This document shows, piece after piece, positions 27,101 to 34,250 of a DNA stretch of 64,000 nt. Positions within the stretch are counted from its first letter, which is position 1. Each line of letters begins with the position of its first letter. The position numbers were made by a program, and so were the translations under genes. The stretch comes from Undaria pinnatifida. Lineage: Eukaryota > Sar > Phaeophyceae > Laminariales > Alariaceae. The notes below the pieces were generated by a model, which was given only the letters and a program-made list of their open reading frames with translations, had not been told where the DNA came from and ran no database searches. The stretch spans positions 13,221,892 through 13,285,891 of the forward strand of contig JABAKD010000029.1 of NCBI GenBank assembly GCA_012845835.1, written 5' to 3'.

Positions 27101-30100
27101 AAGAGGAGGAGGCGTGGTTGGGGAGGGGGGAGGGGGAAGCTTGTATACTCCCGGGGGCTCAGGCAACATGCCAGCAGGTGGGAGAGAGTTTGGTGTTCGG
27201 CATCGGTGTTGGGTAGCTGTGTCCGGTAGCTGTACTCGGTATTGGTGTACGGTGTCGGTGTTGGATGGTGGTGTAGGGCGTCGGTGTTTTGGTATTTGTG
27301 TTCGGTAGTGGTGTTCGGTATCGGCGTTGAAGGAGGATGAGATGTGTTTGAGAGGGGAGAAGGGGAAGGCATGTATCCCCCCGTGGGCCCGGGAAACATC
27401 CCAGCAGTTGTGAAACCGGTGTTCGGTATCGCTATTCGGTATGGGTGTTCAGTATCGGTGTTCGGTGTTTGTTGTCGGTGTTTGGTACCGGTGTTCGGTA
27501 TTGGTAATCGGCATAGGTGTTCGGTATCGGTGTTCATCGGTATTCGATGTCGGTGTTTGGTGTCGGTGCTCGGTATTTGTGTTTTGTGTGAGTGTTCGGA
27601 ATCGGTGTTCGGTATCGGTGTTAGGTGCTCGGTATCATCATTACGAAATAGTTGCAGAAATACTAATACTTCAAAGCTCTGACCGAAATCCTTACCGGCT
27701 TTACCGAAATCCGTACCGACGTTCTAGACCGAAATATCGGATCCATCTACGTTGTCGCTGGCCGCTCCCAGCGCGTGACGCGGGCGACGCACGCTAAGCA
27801 AGCGGCCGAAGAAGCCGGAGGGCGGCTCTCCCAAAAGGATCCTATCGAAATACTTCCCAATACCGGTATATTTCAAAGTTCTTACCGAAGTCTTACCGAT
27901 TTTTTTACCCATGTTCTTGCTGAAGTCCCTACGGATTCCCTATACCTAAATGCTTCCCGAACTATTCATGAGTACTAACTTCGAGCCCTATCCAACCGAA
28001 CCCTCAAACTAGACCGAGCCAAAACATAAGTCAAACACTACCCCATCGCAATCGCCCCCAAACACAACCCCAACCCCTCACAAACCCAGCCCAGCCCCCC
28101 CCCCCCCCCCCCCCCCCTTCCTTATTGCAGCGCGTGATGCGGGCGACTCCGGTGGAGCCAGCGACCGGAGAGGCAGGAGGGTAGCGCTCCCGGAGGAGTT
28201 CCTACGCCACCCGGGATGGACCGGCGGCGGGGGGGGCGGGGAGTCGAGCGACCCCCAAGTTGCGGCGGACGCGAGGCTGGCGATAATGTTGCAGGTGCGC
28301 GGTTCGGGTCTGGAGGGGTCAGTTATCCGGTATGAAACGGGATGTATTGCGGGACGAGTATTACGTGCTTACGAAACAGAACAGATGTGATTCTCTACGG
28401 GACTGGATTGTTATTTTCTGGTACGAGACGGGACGGGTGTAATATTTCCCGGTTATTTTCCGGGTCGGTCGGAGCGGGTAATATCCCGTTATGGGACTGG
28501 ATGGGCGTTTACTTGGTACGGGACGGGTGTGATACGTCACGGGACGGCTGGGTGTTTACCCGATACTGGACGGTGTTATCTGTTGTCGGATGGGACAGGT
28601 GGTTACCAGGTACGGGCCGCGTGTTGTGTTTACGGGATGAGCGTTCTGGTGTCCGTTAGGGGAAGGGACGGGTGGTTTTCCGGTCCCACACGATGCGGGA
28701 CAGATGTTATCCTGTACCAGTATGTTCTTTAAATGTAGTTGTAGGGTGAGTGTACGAGTAGTGTTTTTGGATTTCCTCTTGTTGGCGAGCGTCTCATAGC
28801 ATTAGACCTGTTTTTTAGGCTAGAATTAGTAGAATGGACACAGCCCGTGGATTGACCGGAGAAGCCAACTGAGGGGGCGCCAATGGACCTCCCGGTAACA
28901 TGAAGTTCGCACGCCATGCATCCACTACTGTAGCACCTCTCGTATAAACCCCATGCGTGCATGCATGCTTGTTGGCCTTTTATTTGTCCCCTCTTGTTGT
29001 TTTTGGGTAAAACGACGATTGGTTCCCCGCTTTTATAATGCCGCCTTCCCCAAGTGTCGACAGGACGGGATGTCATCGTCTTTCCAGGTGTCGGTGGTCT
29101 TTCCTTTGTCATGTTGCCGCCTTCTCCACAGTATGGTAGAAGTTATGCGATTGTAGTACTAGTATTGTAAGATTCGGGGAATTCCTTCTCCACAATTATC
29201 ATAACATTTGTAGGGTTTTAGTGTAGGATTCGGGGATGTCTTCTCTAAAGTATTGTGCAAGTTATGGGGTTTTAGTGTGTGGGATTCGGGGAATTCTTTC
29301 TCCAAAATATCATCAAACTTAATAGGGTTATGGGGTTTTTATGTATGGGATTCGGGGAATTCCTTCTCCAAAATGTCATCAAACTTAATAGGGTTTTAGT
29401 ATCGGATTAGAGGATTGTGTGCCACCCCCCCCCCCCCCCCCCCCGTATGATTCCAGTGTATGCGACGATACAGCCTTTGTTGAGCCTATTTCCCGCTACA
29501 GCGCGTTGGTTGTTTTTTTGTGTTGGGTGAGTTGGTGTTGGTTGTCGTTTGTGTGTGTTTGTGTTCGTGTTTCACGTGTTCATGGGTGTTTGTTGGTGAT
29601 ATGTGCTTGTGTGTCTATTGAATACCGCTGTATTTTGTGCGCGCCTAGGTTTCTCTTCCCCCCATCCTTATGTATGCGTGTGCATCGTCTATCTTTGATC
29701 CCGTTTTCTCGGTGCAAACACTCGCAGAACCAGTCCTTTCAACGCGAGCTCGAGGCGCACCCGGACTTGGCCTACCTTGGAAGGCGTCCTCCGTCAGGGG
29801 GTAGTGCATCCAGAGGTAAGCGCGTGCAACCTTCGACTTTAACCGATTTTTCCCACTCTACACGTACAATTATTGCACCTGTTGTTACCGTGTGTTCACA
29901 TTTAACTCCATGGCCATACGTAATGTACAGTAGTATCTACTTGTAGTGGTCCGTGGTCACTAGGCTTCGATGATTGTGGAGTGGAAGGATAGTGTTCGAG
30001 GCGCTCACCGTGGCTGTTTTCTTGGCGTGTCTATGACGTGTCCTGGACGTGGCGTGATGTTTCCTTGACGTGTTCTTGATGTGTCATTACATGACGTTAC

Positions 30101-30844
30101 GTGCCATTGACGTGCTATGAACGTGGTGTGACGTGCCCTAGACATGTCCTTGACGCGATGTGACATGTCCTTGACGCGTTCTGCAAGGGGAAGTTAGTTC
30201 ATCCGGAGGCAAACGCTGGAGACCTGTAACGCTTACCTTATTTGCCAGTGCACTTGGTGCACGTAGGGTTATCTGTCATCTGTGGCAGGCTGCCACGGTG
30301 GCTGTTCTCTTGACGTGTCCTAGACGAATAATTGACGTGCATTGGTGTGGTATGGCATGTCCTTGACGTGTCATCAACGTGGTATGACGCGCCCCGTGAC
30401 GTTTGACGTCGTGACATGTGTTGACATGTCGCCCTCCCACTGTGCCTCCCTCCCTCGCTCCCTCCCTCCCTCTCTACTTGTTTGGTATCCTTCCCCCCCT
30501 CACTCTCTACCTCTCCCACGTGTTTGGTATGGTCCTAGCAGGGACGTCTGCCGGGGGTGGCGGGGGTGCGACCGGAGCGACAATCAAAGAACAGGTCACG
30601 GCCATGGGGCAAGGTGAGCCGCCCCCTTTTTTTTTGTTTCTCCCTTTGTTATGGAATCGATTCGATTTGCTTTTTTACGGTGAGACCCTATTTTTTTGGA
30701 GGGGGAGGGAATTGCCTTTCATAATCGATGCAACTTGCCTTTATTTTTTCATGAAATCAATGGTCCTCCACCTCTTTGGCTTGTGTTTTATCGAATCGGT
30801 ACGGTTTCTTTCCTAATAAAAGGCGAGAAATCAGGCTCGGCACG

Positions 30845-30896
<52 letters not shown>

Positions 30897-32814
30897 GGTT
30901 GTTGGTGCTGTCTCCTCTCAATCGTGTTTCCCGCGGTTTGCTCGATGACAGACGCGCGGCCGTTTTTGCTGTTTTTGTCGTGTTGTTGCGGTGGACGTTC
31001 TTGCTGATGTTGTTATTGATACTAATTCGAAGTATTGTTGTTGTCGTGGACTTCATTGTTATTTCCAGTGTCGGGTGTCGGCGGCAGTGACAGCTTGCAT
31101 TGCCATTGCCACGGAAACCGAAGGATACGCTATCTAGTGATGGATTGCGAATACGATTGAGTTACAGTGACACATATGCATCAAACTACGTGGCAGTGTT
31201 GTTTGTTTTGCCCGTCTGCCTGAGGATTACAATACGAAAAAGGTTGTTTCTGTCGTTTTACCATCGTTTTTACCGCTGTCTGCTCTTATATTCCAGACGT
31301 GCGGCGGAAGCTAGATGAGCTGGCGGTTCGGTGGAAGATGAAAGACCCGGGAGCCGCGGACGCTACAACCGAGTACAGCCGTGTGCCTCTCATGAGTTCG
31401 CAAGGCGAGGACATGGACGATCAGGTATTGTGTAATGATATTTTTCAACGTCAGCTGTGAGTTTGGCGAATTTAGGGTCCAAACTCATCTTTGCAAGCTG
31501 CGGACTACACTGGTCGCTCGTTTTTAGTAAGTTTTTAATGAGTCAAAGCCTATTGTAAGATGGCATTGTATTTGTATTTCAATAGTTACCACTATTGTTT
31601 TGCGTTTGTGTGTGTTACTTTGCGTATCTGTTATTTTGTCCTTTTGGCGTTGCAGTGACGGAAAGGCGTTGCCGAGAGGACGCGGGGGCGAGGGGGGTCT
31701 TGGTATTGAAGTCTGCACGTGCTGGTATTTCAACAACAATACATCAGTGGTACGAATTGCGTTACCGCTGTCATGATTTATGGGACTGTTGCTTGGTTCT
31801 TTTTGTTTTTAGATTGAATCGAAACGAGTAATCTATGCCTCACCACACTACTCTACATTACAATCACCCCCCCCCCCCCCCCCCTCCCCCGCTGCCGTGC
31901 TCGTTGTCCCGCTTCAAAGGCCGAAGTCGTCCACTTTTCCCAAAGCAGCACCACCCGCCGTAGTCACGGCAATGTGGCCAGCGGCGGGACTACCCCTGCA
32001 GACTCCGCCCCCCCCGCATCTGCTAGCGCGGCCGCAGGGGTGGGGCTGTACCGAGCCGACTCTGGGATGGAGGAGCAGCTAGGTGAGTAGGGTACATGAG
32101 TAGGGAGTAGGGTGCATGAGTAGGGTATGTATGCAAAGTGGTTGGTTTGAAATCGTATTAATAGGGGTGTGTCTTGAGTTGAATAGGGGAACAAAACTCT
32201 TGTAAAAACCAAACGAAAAGCTATGTAGCCACCGCGCAAGTAAACGGGGAGCAAGTAACACCGACCAGCCCAAACGGGGTTGTTCTTTGGTTTATACGTT
32301 TGGTACCGAAGTACATACCCAAGTATTACTGGAACGAGGTTTTGATGCCCTGGGGTGGGGCTGTACCGAGCGGGGCTCGGGGATGGAGGAGCGGAGAAAC
32401 AGCTATAATTGGGTGGGTACAGTATACGTATACTTTGGGGTACTCGGGTACATACCCGAGTATTTCCCAACAACCAGGTTTGGTACCCTCCGTCACTGGG
32501 GGTGGGACTTTACCGAGACGACTCCGGAGCGAATGATAGATAATCAGGTAGATAGGGAGGGAGGGGGGGGGGCGGGGGGGAGGGGAGGAAGTGTTGATAC
32601 TTTTGGTCGCTAAGGGATTGAAAACAGCCTGGGTGATTCGGGAACGACCGTTGCAGGGTTTTTTTGCTGACATTTTACGCGCGCTTGAACGCATTTTTTC
32701 CTTTCCTTTGCCGTGTTCGCGGTTGATGCTCCCTCTTGCACCCACCCCCCAACCGCTGTCACCTCCCCATTTTCTTCTGCAGCTGATCCCCGGCGGAGCA
32801 AAAAGGACCGGTAA
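15060..32814 (+). CDS. CUE-domain protein, CUEDC1-like, nine exons (whole gene)
   Basis: Spliced gene of nine exons: 15060-15149, 22250-22368, 26748-26956, 28131-28294, 29728-29815, 30542-30613, 31297-31424, 31920-32082 and 32783-32814. The exons total 1065 nt, giving 354 residues plus TAA. All eight introns are GT..AG and the phases agree across every junction, which is the main proof. Residues about 5-46 form a CUE domain split by intron 1, with MFGDYD in place of the usual MFP and ERTVEHLL at the end. Residues 71-87 (DNDAALALQLSREWADD) resemble a ubiquitin-interacting motif. Gly/Pro-rich linkers follow. RLAIMLQ|NQSFQREL and IKEQVTAMG..RRKLDELA match the C-terminal pattern I know from CUEDC1 proteins. 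CUE domains bind ubiquitin; a ubiquitin-adaptor role is inferred. The frame is open upstream to an ATG at 14838, so a longer N-terminus is possible. I chose 15060 because it directly precedes the domain and has A at -3 and G at +4. Confidence 0.85.
15748..16538. mobile_element. 791-bp inverted-repeat element with AGTCGAAAA repeats
   Basis: Ends GGCCATTTCTTATACAGTCG and, inverted, GCCATTTCTTACACAGTCGG. Each end continues into repeated CAGTCGAAAA and TTTTCGACTG motifs (more than ten in total), concentrated in the subterminal 200 bp at the right end. No transposase frame was seen. It is in intron 1 of the CUE gene. Confidence 0.6.
16540..17329. mobile_element. 790-bp inverted-repeat element, hAT-like ends
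   Basis: Left end TATGGGCCCAGATTAACGA; right end inverted TTAGGGCCCGAATTAACGA; both lead into TTCGATTTTTT. It starts one base after the previous element ends. No clear 8-bp duplication or transposase was seen, so the hAT assignment is only by the look of the ends. Confidence 0.5.
19516..19595 (+). mobile_element. TTAA-flanked MITE, copy 4
   Basis: 80-bp diverged copy with intact TTAA on both sides (19512-19515 and 19596-19599). It lies in intron 1 of the CUE gene. Confidence 0.65.
20829..21160 (+). repeat. 330-bp dispersed repeat, copy 1
   Basis: Begins CCAGCTGTGAGATCGAAG, continues through GGGTTGTGTGTCCTCATTAA, CTATCAGGGTCAACAGGGTG and CTGTAAGTCGTATAACCGG. A partial tandem copy of the second half follows at 21180-21275. 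Intron 1 of the CUE gene. Confidence 0.65.
21712..22242 (+). repeat. C-rich 65-75 bp minisatellite before exon 2
   Basis: Seven degenerate units of poly-C, GTGTTGC(G/A), CCTCC, CTCGC.A, GGGCTA(A/G)C. The last C tract runs straight into the exon 2 acceptor. On the sense strand it forms a 500-bp pyrimidine-rich stretch. Confidence 0.65.
22250..22368 (+). CDS. CUE gene exon 2 (second half of CUE domain)
   Basis: Starts right after a long C-tract and tatccag. Its first codons read ANGRHVERTVEHLLGN, which completes the CUE fold after the exon 1 sequence AAVLE. A Gly/Ser linker follows. It ends in phase 2 with donor GTAAGA. Confidence 0.85.
23352..23620. mobile_element. Inverted-repeat element with telomere-like core, copy 3
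   Basis: Same ends (AAATCATACCAGACGGAG; AAATATATTTGGTAC) and core (CTCGCGATTTGACTAAAC, ACCTGGGTTAAGG). It lies in intron 2 of the CUE gene. Confidence 0.55.
23790..25735 (+). repeat. 495-bp tandem array in CUE gene intron 2
   Basis: Unit starts (TGGATCGATA or variant) lie at 23801, 24407, 24901 and 25363. The first unit is longer because of an internal 106-bp duplication (23855 and 23961). Every unit contains GAACTGTTCGCGAACCTGG or a variant, GCCGCAACAGCAGGCTGCAC and CCGGAACAGG. It is non-coding in all frames. Confidence 0.7.
25762..25841 (+). mobile_element. TTAA-flanked MITE, copy 5
   Basis: Diverged copy with TTAA on the left only. It sits inside the last unit of the 495-bp array in intron 2: unit text (GGCGTCAT, GGCAAGCC) resumes immediately after it. 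Confidence 0.6.
26112..26196 (+). mobile_element. TTAA-flanked MITE, copy 6
   Basis: 85 bp, CCCCTTTAGTAGAG to AAAGGGG, flanked by TTGA and TTAA. It is in intron 2 of the CUE gene, 270 bp after copy 5. Confidence 0.7.
26553..26635 (+). pseudogene. Decayed copy of CUE gene exon 3 start
   Basis: About 195 bp before the real exon 3, the sequence repeats its first 70 bp (GACAACGATGCCACCCT, then GGGAATAGGCTGACGA). Indels break the frame, and the Trp codon TGG has become TAG. The flanking T-rich intron sequence is also duplicated. Confidence 0.75.
26748..26956 (+). CDS. CUE gene exon 3 (UIM-like helix, Pro and Gly-rich linker)
   Basis: Acceptor gtacag, entering in phase 2. It encodes DNDAALALQLSREWADD, then a PPPPTRPVNIPSP segment, a run of about nine Gly, and HAPGIPIHLPT. 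The proposed donor GTGGAA at 26957 is weak but gives the phase 1 that exon 4 needs. Two later blocks resembling this 3' end (to 27177 and 27407) make the true exon end slightly uncertain. Confidence 0.7.
27120..27177 (+). pseudogene. Second copy of the exon 3 3' end
   Basis: G-rich tract, then a frame reading LYTPGGSGNMPA ending CCAGCAG|GTGGGA, which parallels the real exon end IHAPGIPIHLPT ending CCAACAG|GTGGAA 221 bp earlier. The phase is the same. No acceptor was identified, so this is either decayed or a cryptic alternative end. Confidence 0.55.
27350..27407 (+). pseudogene. Third copy of the exon 3 3' end
   Basis: Same layout 230 bp further on, reading MYPPVGPGNIPA and ending CCAGCAG|TTGTGA. 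The donor GT is lost. Confidence 0.5.
27768..27800 (+). pseudogene. Decayed copy of CUE gene exon 4 start
   Basis: CGCGTGACGCGGGCGAC repeats the first bases of exon 4 (28131) with one substitution, preceded by CCCAG. It reads ARDAGDAR and then hits TAA. Flanking text (gaaatact, accgaaatc) is also repeated on both sides, marking a tandem duplication. Confidence 0.6.
28131..28294 (+). CDS. CUE gene exon 4
   Basis: Acceptor ttattgcag lies directly behind a C homopolymer. Entered in phase 1, it reads RDAGDSGGASDRRGRR, then PEEFLRHPGW, a Gly run and ADARLAIMLQ. It ends in phase 0 at a weak donor, GTGCGC. The end pairs with exon 5 to give the CUEDC1-like stretch RLAIMLQNQSFQREL. Confidence 0.8.
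28335..28720 (+). repeat. GGGACGGGTGTTA-type degenerate minisatellite
   Basis: Loose repeats of GGTACGGGACGGGTG and TTA(C/T)CCGGT in intron 4. No gene. Confidence 0.45.
29160..29412 (+). repeat. Four to five 58-bp units, GGATTCGGGGAATTCCTTCT
   Basis: Each unit: GGATTCGGGGAATTC, TTCTCCAAAAT, CATCAAACTTAATAGGG, TTTTAGT. The second unit is shortened. Intron 4 of the CUE gene. Confidence 0.6.
29728..29815 (+). CDS. CUE gene exon 5
   Basis: Acceptor ctcgcag, phase 0. It reads NQSFQRELEAHPDLAYLGRR and then a Pro/Gly/Ser tail. The donor GTAAGC is strong and leaves phase 1. Confidence 0.85.
30000..30430 (+). repeat. TGACGTG minisatellite
   Basis: More than fifteen TGACGTG or close variants in two blocks (30010-30180 and 30295-30430), units of about 17 bp such as CCTTGACGTGTT. 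Intron 5 of the CUE gene. Confidence 0.55.
30542..30613 (+). CDS. CUE gene exon 6
   Basis: Acceptor ctagcag, phase 1. It encodes TSAGGGGGATGATIKEQVTA and MGQ, ending with donor GTGAGC in phase 1. IKEQVTAMG corresponds to the helix preceding RRKL in CUEDC1-like proteins. Confidence 0.75.
30844..30897 (+). repeat. (GTT)n microsatellite
   Basis: Eighteen uninterrupted GTT/TTG triplets in intron 6. Confidence 0.9.
31297..31424 (+). CDS. CUE gene exon 7
   Basis: Acceptor atattccag, phase 1. It reads DVRRKLDELAVRWKMKDPG and then an acidic, polar tail ending GEDMDDQ, with donor GTATTG in phase 0. A basic amphipathic helix is evident. Confidence 0.8.
31449..31502 (+). repeat. CTTTGCAAGCTG module, copy in CUE gene intron 7
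   Basis: ACGTCAGCTGTGAGTTTGG and ACTCATCTTTGCAAGCTGCG, 25 bp after the exon 7 donor. Confidence 0.5.
31920..32082 (+). CDS. CUE gene exon 8
   Basis: The acceptor cttcaaag is the first AG after a C homopolymer. The reading frame is Ser/Ala/Thr-rich and disordered (AEVVHFSQSSTTRRSHGN start, YRADSGMEEQL end). The donor GTGAGT is strong, in phase 1. Decayed copies of its 3' half lie in the following intron. Confidence 0.75.
32345..32400 (+). pseudogene. Decayed copy of CUE gene exon 8 3' half
   Basis: GGGGTGGGGCTGTACCGAGC and GGGATGGAGGAGC repeat the end of exon 8. The donor is gone (GCGGAGAAAC in place of the splice site). Confidence 0.7.
32498..32555 (+). pseudogene. Second decayed copy of exon 8 3' half
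   Basis: GGGGGTGGGACTTTACCGAG then ACGACTCCGGAGCGAATGATA, more diverged and with stops. Both copies are preceded by a shared unit containing GGTTTTGATGCC or GGTTTGGTACC, at roughly 155-bp spacing. Confidence 0.6.
32783..32814 (+). CDS. CUE gene exon 9 (stop codon)
   Basis: Acceptor ttcttctgcag, phase 1. It encodes ADPRRSKKDR followed by TAA at 32812-32814, a short basic C-terminus. I could not identify a poly(A) signal. Confidence 0.7.
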
Positions 32815-33837
32815 TGGTTTGAAGGGGACCTTTCGGAAATCTTTCTCCAATGACGCTAGTCGCCCTTTTGCCGGCTTCTCGGTATCTGCTGTTAATCATG
32901 CGAACCGGAGGGATCACGGAAAAATGTTCTAGTCTTTTTTCGAGGATATTTTTCACTTTTTTTTTCTCCGGGATGTTTCCGGGATATGTTCATTTTCTGC
33001 GATTTTCTAGATTTTTTTCTTCTAGGATTTCGTTTATCGAAAAAAAAACTGGGAACAGTCTATGGCGCGCTCTGCGCTTCTCGCTTCGACTGCTTTGTCG
33101 ACGGGACGGAAAATTACGACAGCGGAATCAGGGGGAGGGGGGGGGCGGGACTCCTCAGTATTCGCGTCGGAGGAGACGGTCGAGCGGGGGGGCGGGGGGG
33201 GGGGAGGGATTTTGTGGGGGGGGTAGGGAAGGCTCGTTTTTTCGGCCGATTACATATCAGCTTTTTGTGCGAGGCGCGATTTTGGGGCGGAGCGCAACTG
33301 GTTGTAGGCACAGGTCTGACGGACACTGTGCCGGTTTTGGTGTTGTTCCCCGTTGCGCTTGGAGGGGGGGCATGTATCTCAAAGCGTGTCCTTCCCAACC
33401 GTAACCCTGTAGCACCAACCCACACTAATACAGTAATAATAGTGCGTGGTCTGTGGTAAATCTCCCACAGGCCCGTATCTGCGAATAGTTCCTGTCGTTG
33501 ATCTGTGAGCACTTCGTACGGCTGAGGGATGGAGGGGGGTCACGGTGGCGAAGCAGGTTTCTAATTTATGTTGTTGCCATGTTCCAATGGTTTTTTGGCG
33601 CCTGCTTTTCGTTGGGCATGTGGTCGCGCTTCGCGTAACCTCGTACGGCAGTTGTGGTACCTTGGGAAAGTGTGGATTTTCACGATAGCATTGCAGTTCG
33701 TATCGAAGGTGTTTTGTCACTTTCCTTGTTGCTCAGGCCTCGGGTTTTCGCTGCCTCCGGAAGCTATTTTTTGTTGTGCTTCCCAACTCCTTGGCCTTCA
33801 GCCCTTGTGGGGCCCGGGTATGGTATATAGTAGAAGT

Positions 33838-33970
33838 ACCTCTATAGTGCCGGTTGCCCTCTATAACGCCGGTGAAATCGCTTGCTACAAATGGAAACAG
33901 CCAGTACTGGCAGTGTGCGGGATAGTGCCGGTTGCCGCTATACTGCCGTTGTTTCCCTCTATAGAGGGAG
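33838..33970. mobile_element. CCGGCACT-repeat element, copy B
   Basis: CCTCTATAGTGCCGGTTGCC at the left, a second AGTGCCGGTTGCCGCTATAC inside, and CCCTCTATAGAGGGA at the right. It is a shorter relative of the 62.2-kb element. Confidence 0.45.
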
Positions 33971-34019
33971 CACTGCTATATTATAAACGTTTTGTGTGAA
34001 CGAACAGCCGCATCATCAA

Positions 34020-34250
34020 ATGCAGTGGCATCGTGTTGCGTGAGTCGCACATCTCTTTGTCGTTCGGACCCCCCCCCTCTCTTCCCTCGCCGAACACCTC
34101 ACGGCGCTTCGCGCTTGGTGCATACGGTGTCTGCCTGGTTGGTGAAAGCCCGACATGCTCCATCCCGGCATTGTAGGTGTGCGTGGGGACATGGTCTTAG
34201 ACTACGGCTATGCATGAAATGAGTACCCCCCCCCCCCCCCCCCCCCTCTA
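34020..34250. repeat. Dispersed repeat shared with 61962-62140
   Basis: Common blocks CGAACACCTCACG(A/G)CGCTT, CTGGT(C/T)GGTGAAAGCCCGAC and TGCTCCATCCCGG, ending in a C tract. The last part (TATGCATG..AGTACCCCCC) also occurs at 22180-22215 in front of CUE exon 2. Confidence 0.5.

Larger units (their letters stand above)
26980..27640 (+). repeat. GGTGTTCGGTATC minisatellite
   Basis: Irregular repeats of GGTGTTCGGTATCGGTGTTC across intron 3 of the CUE gene, interrupted by the exon 3 end copies. Confidence 0.6.
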
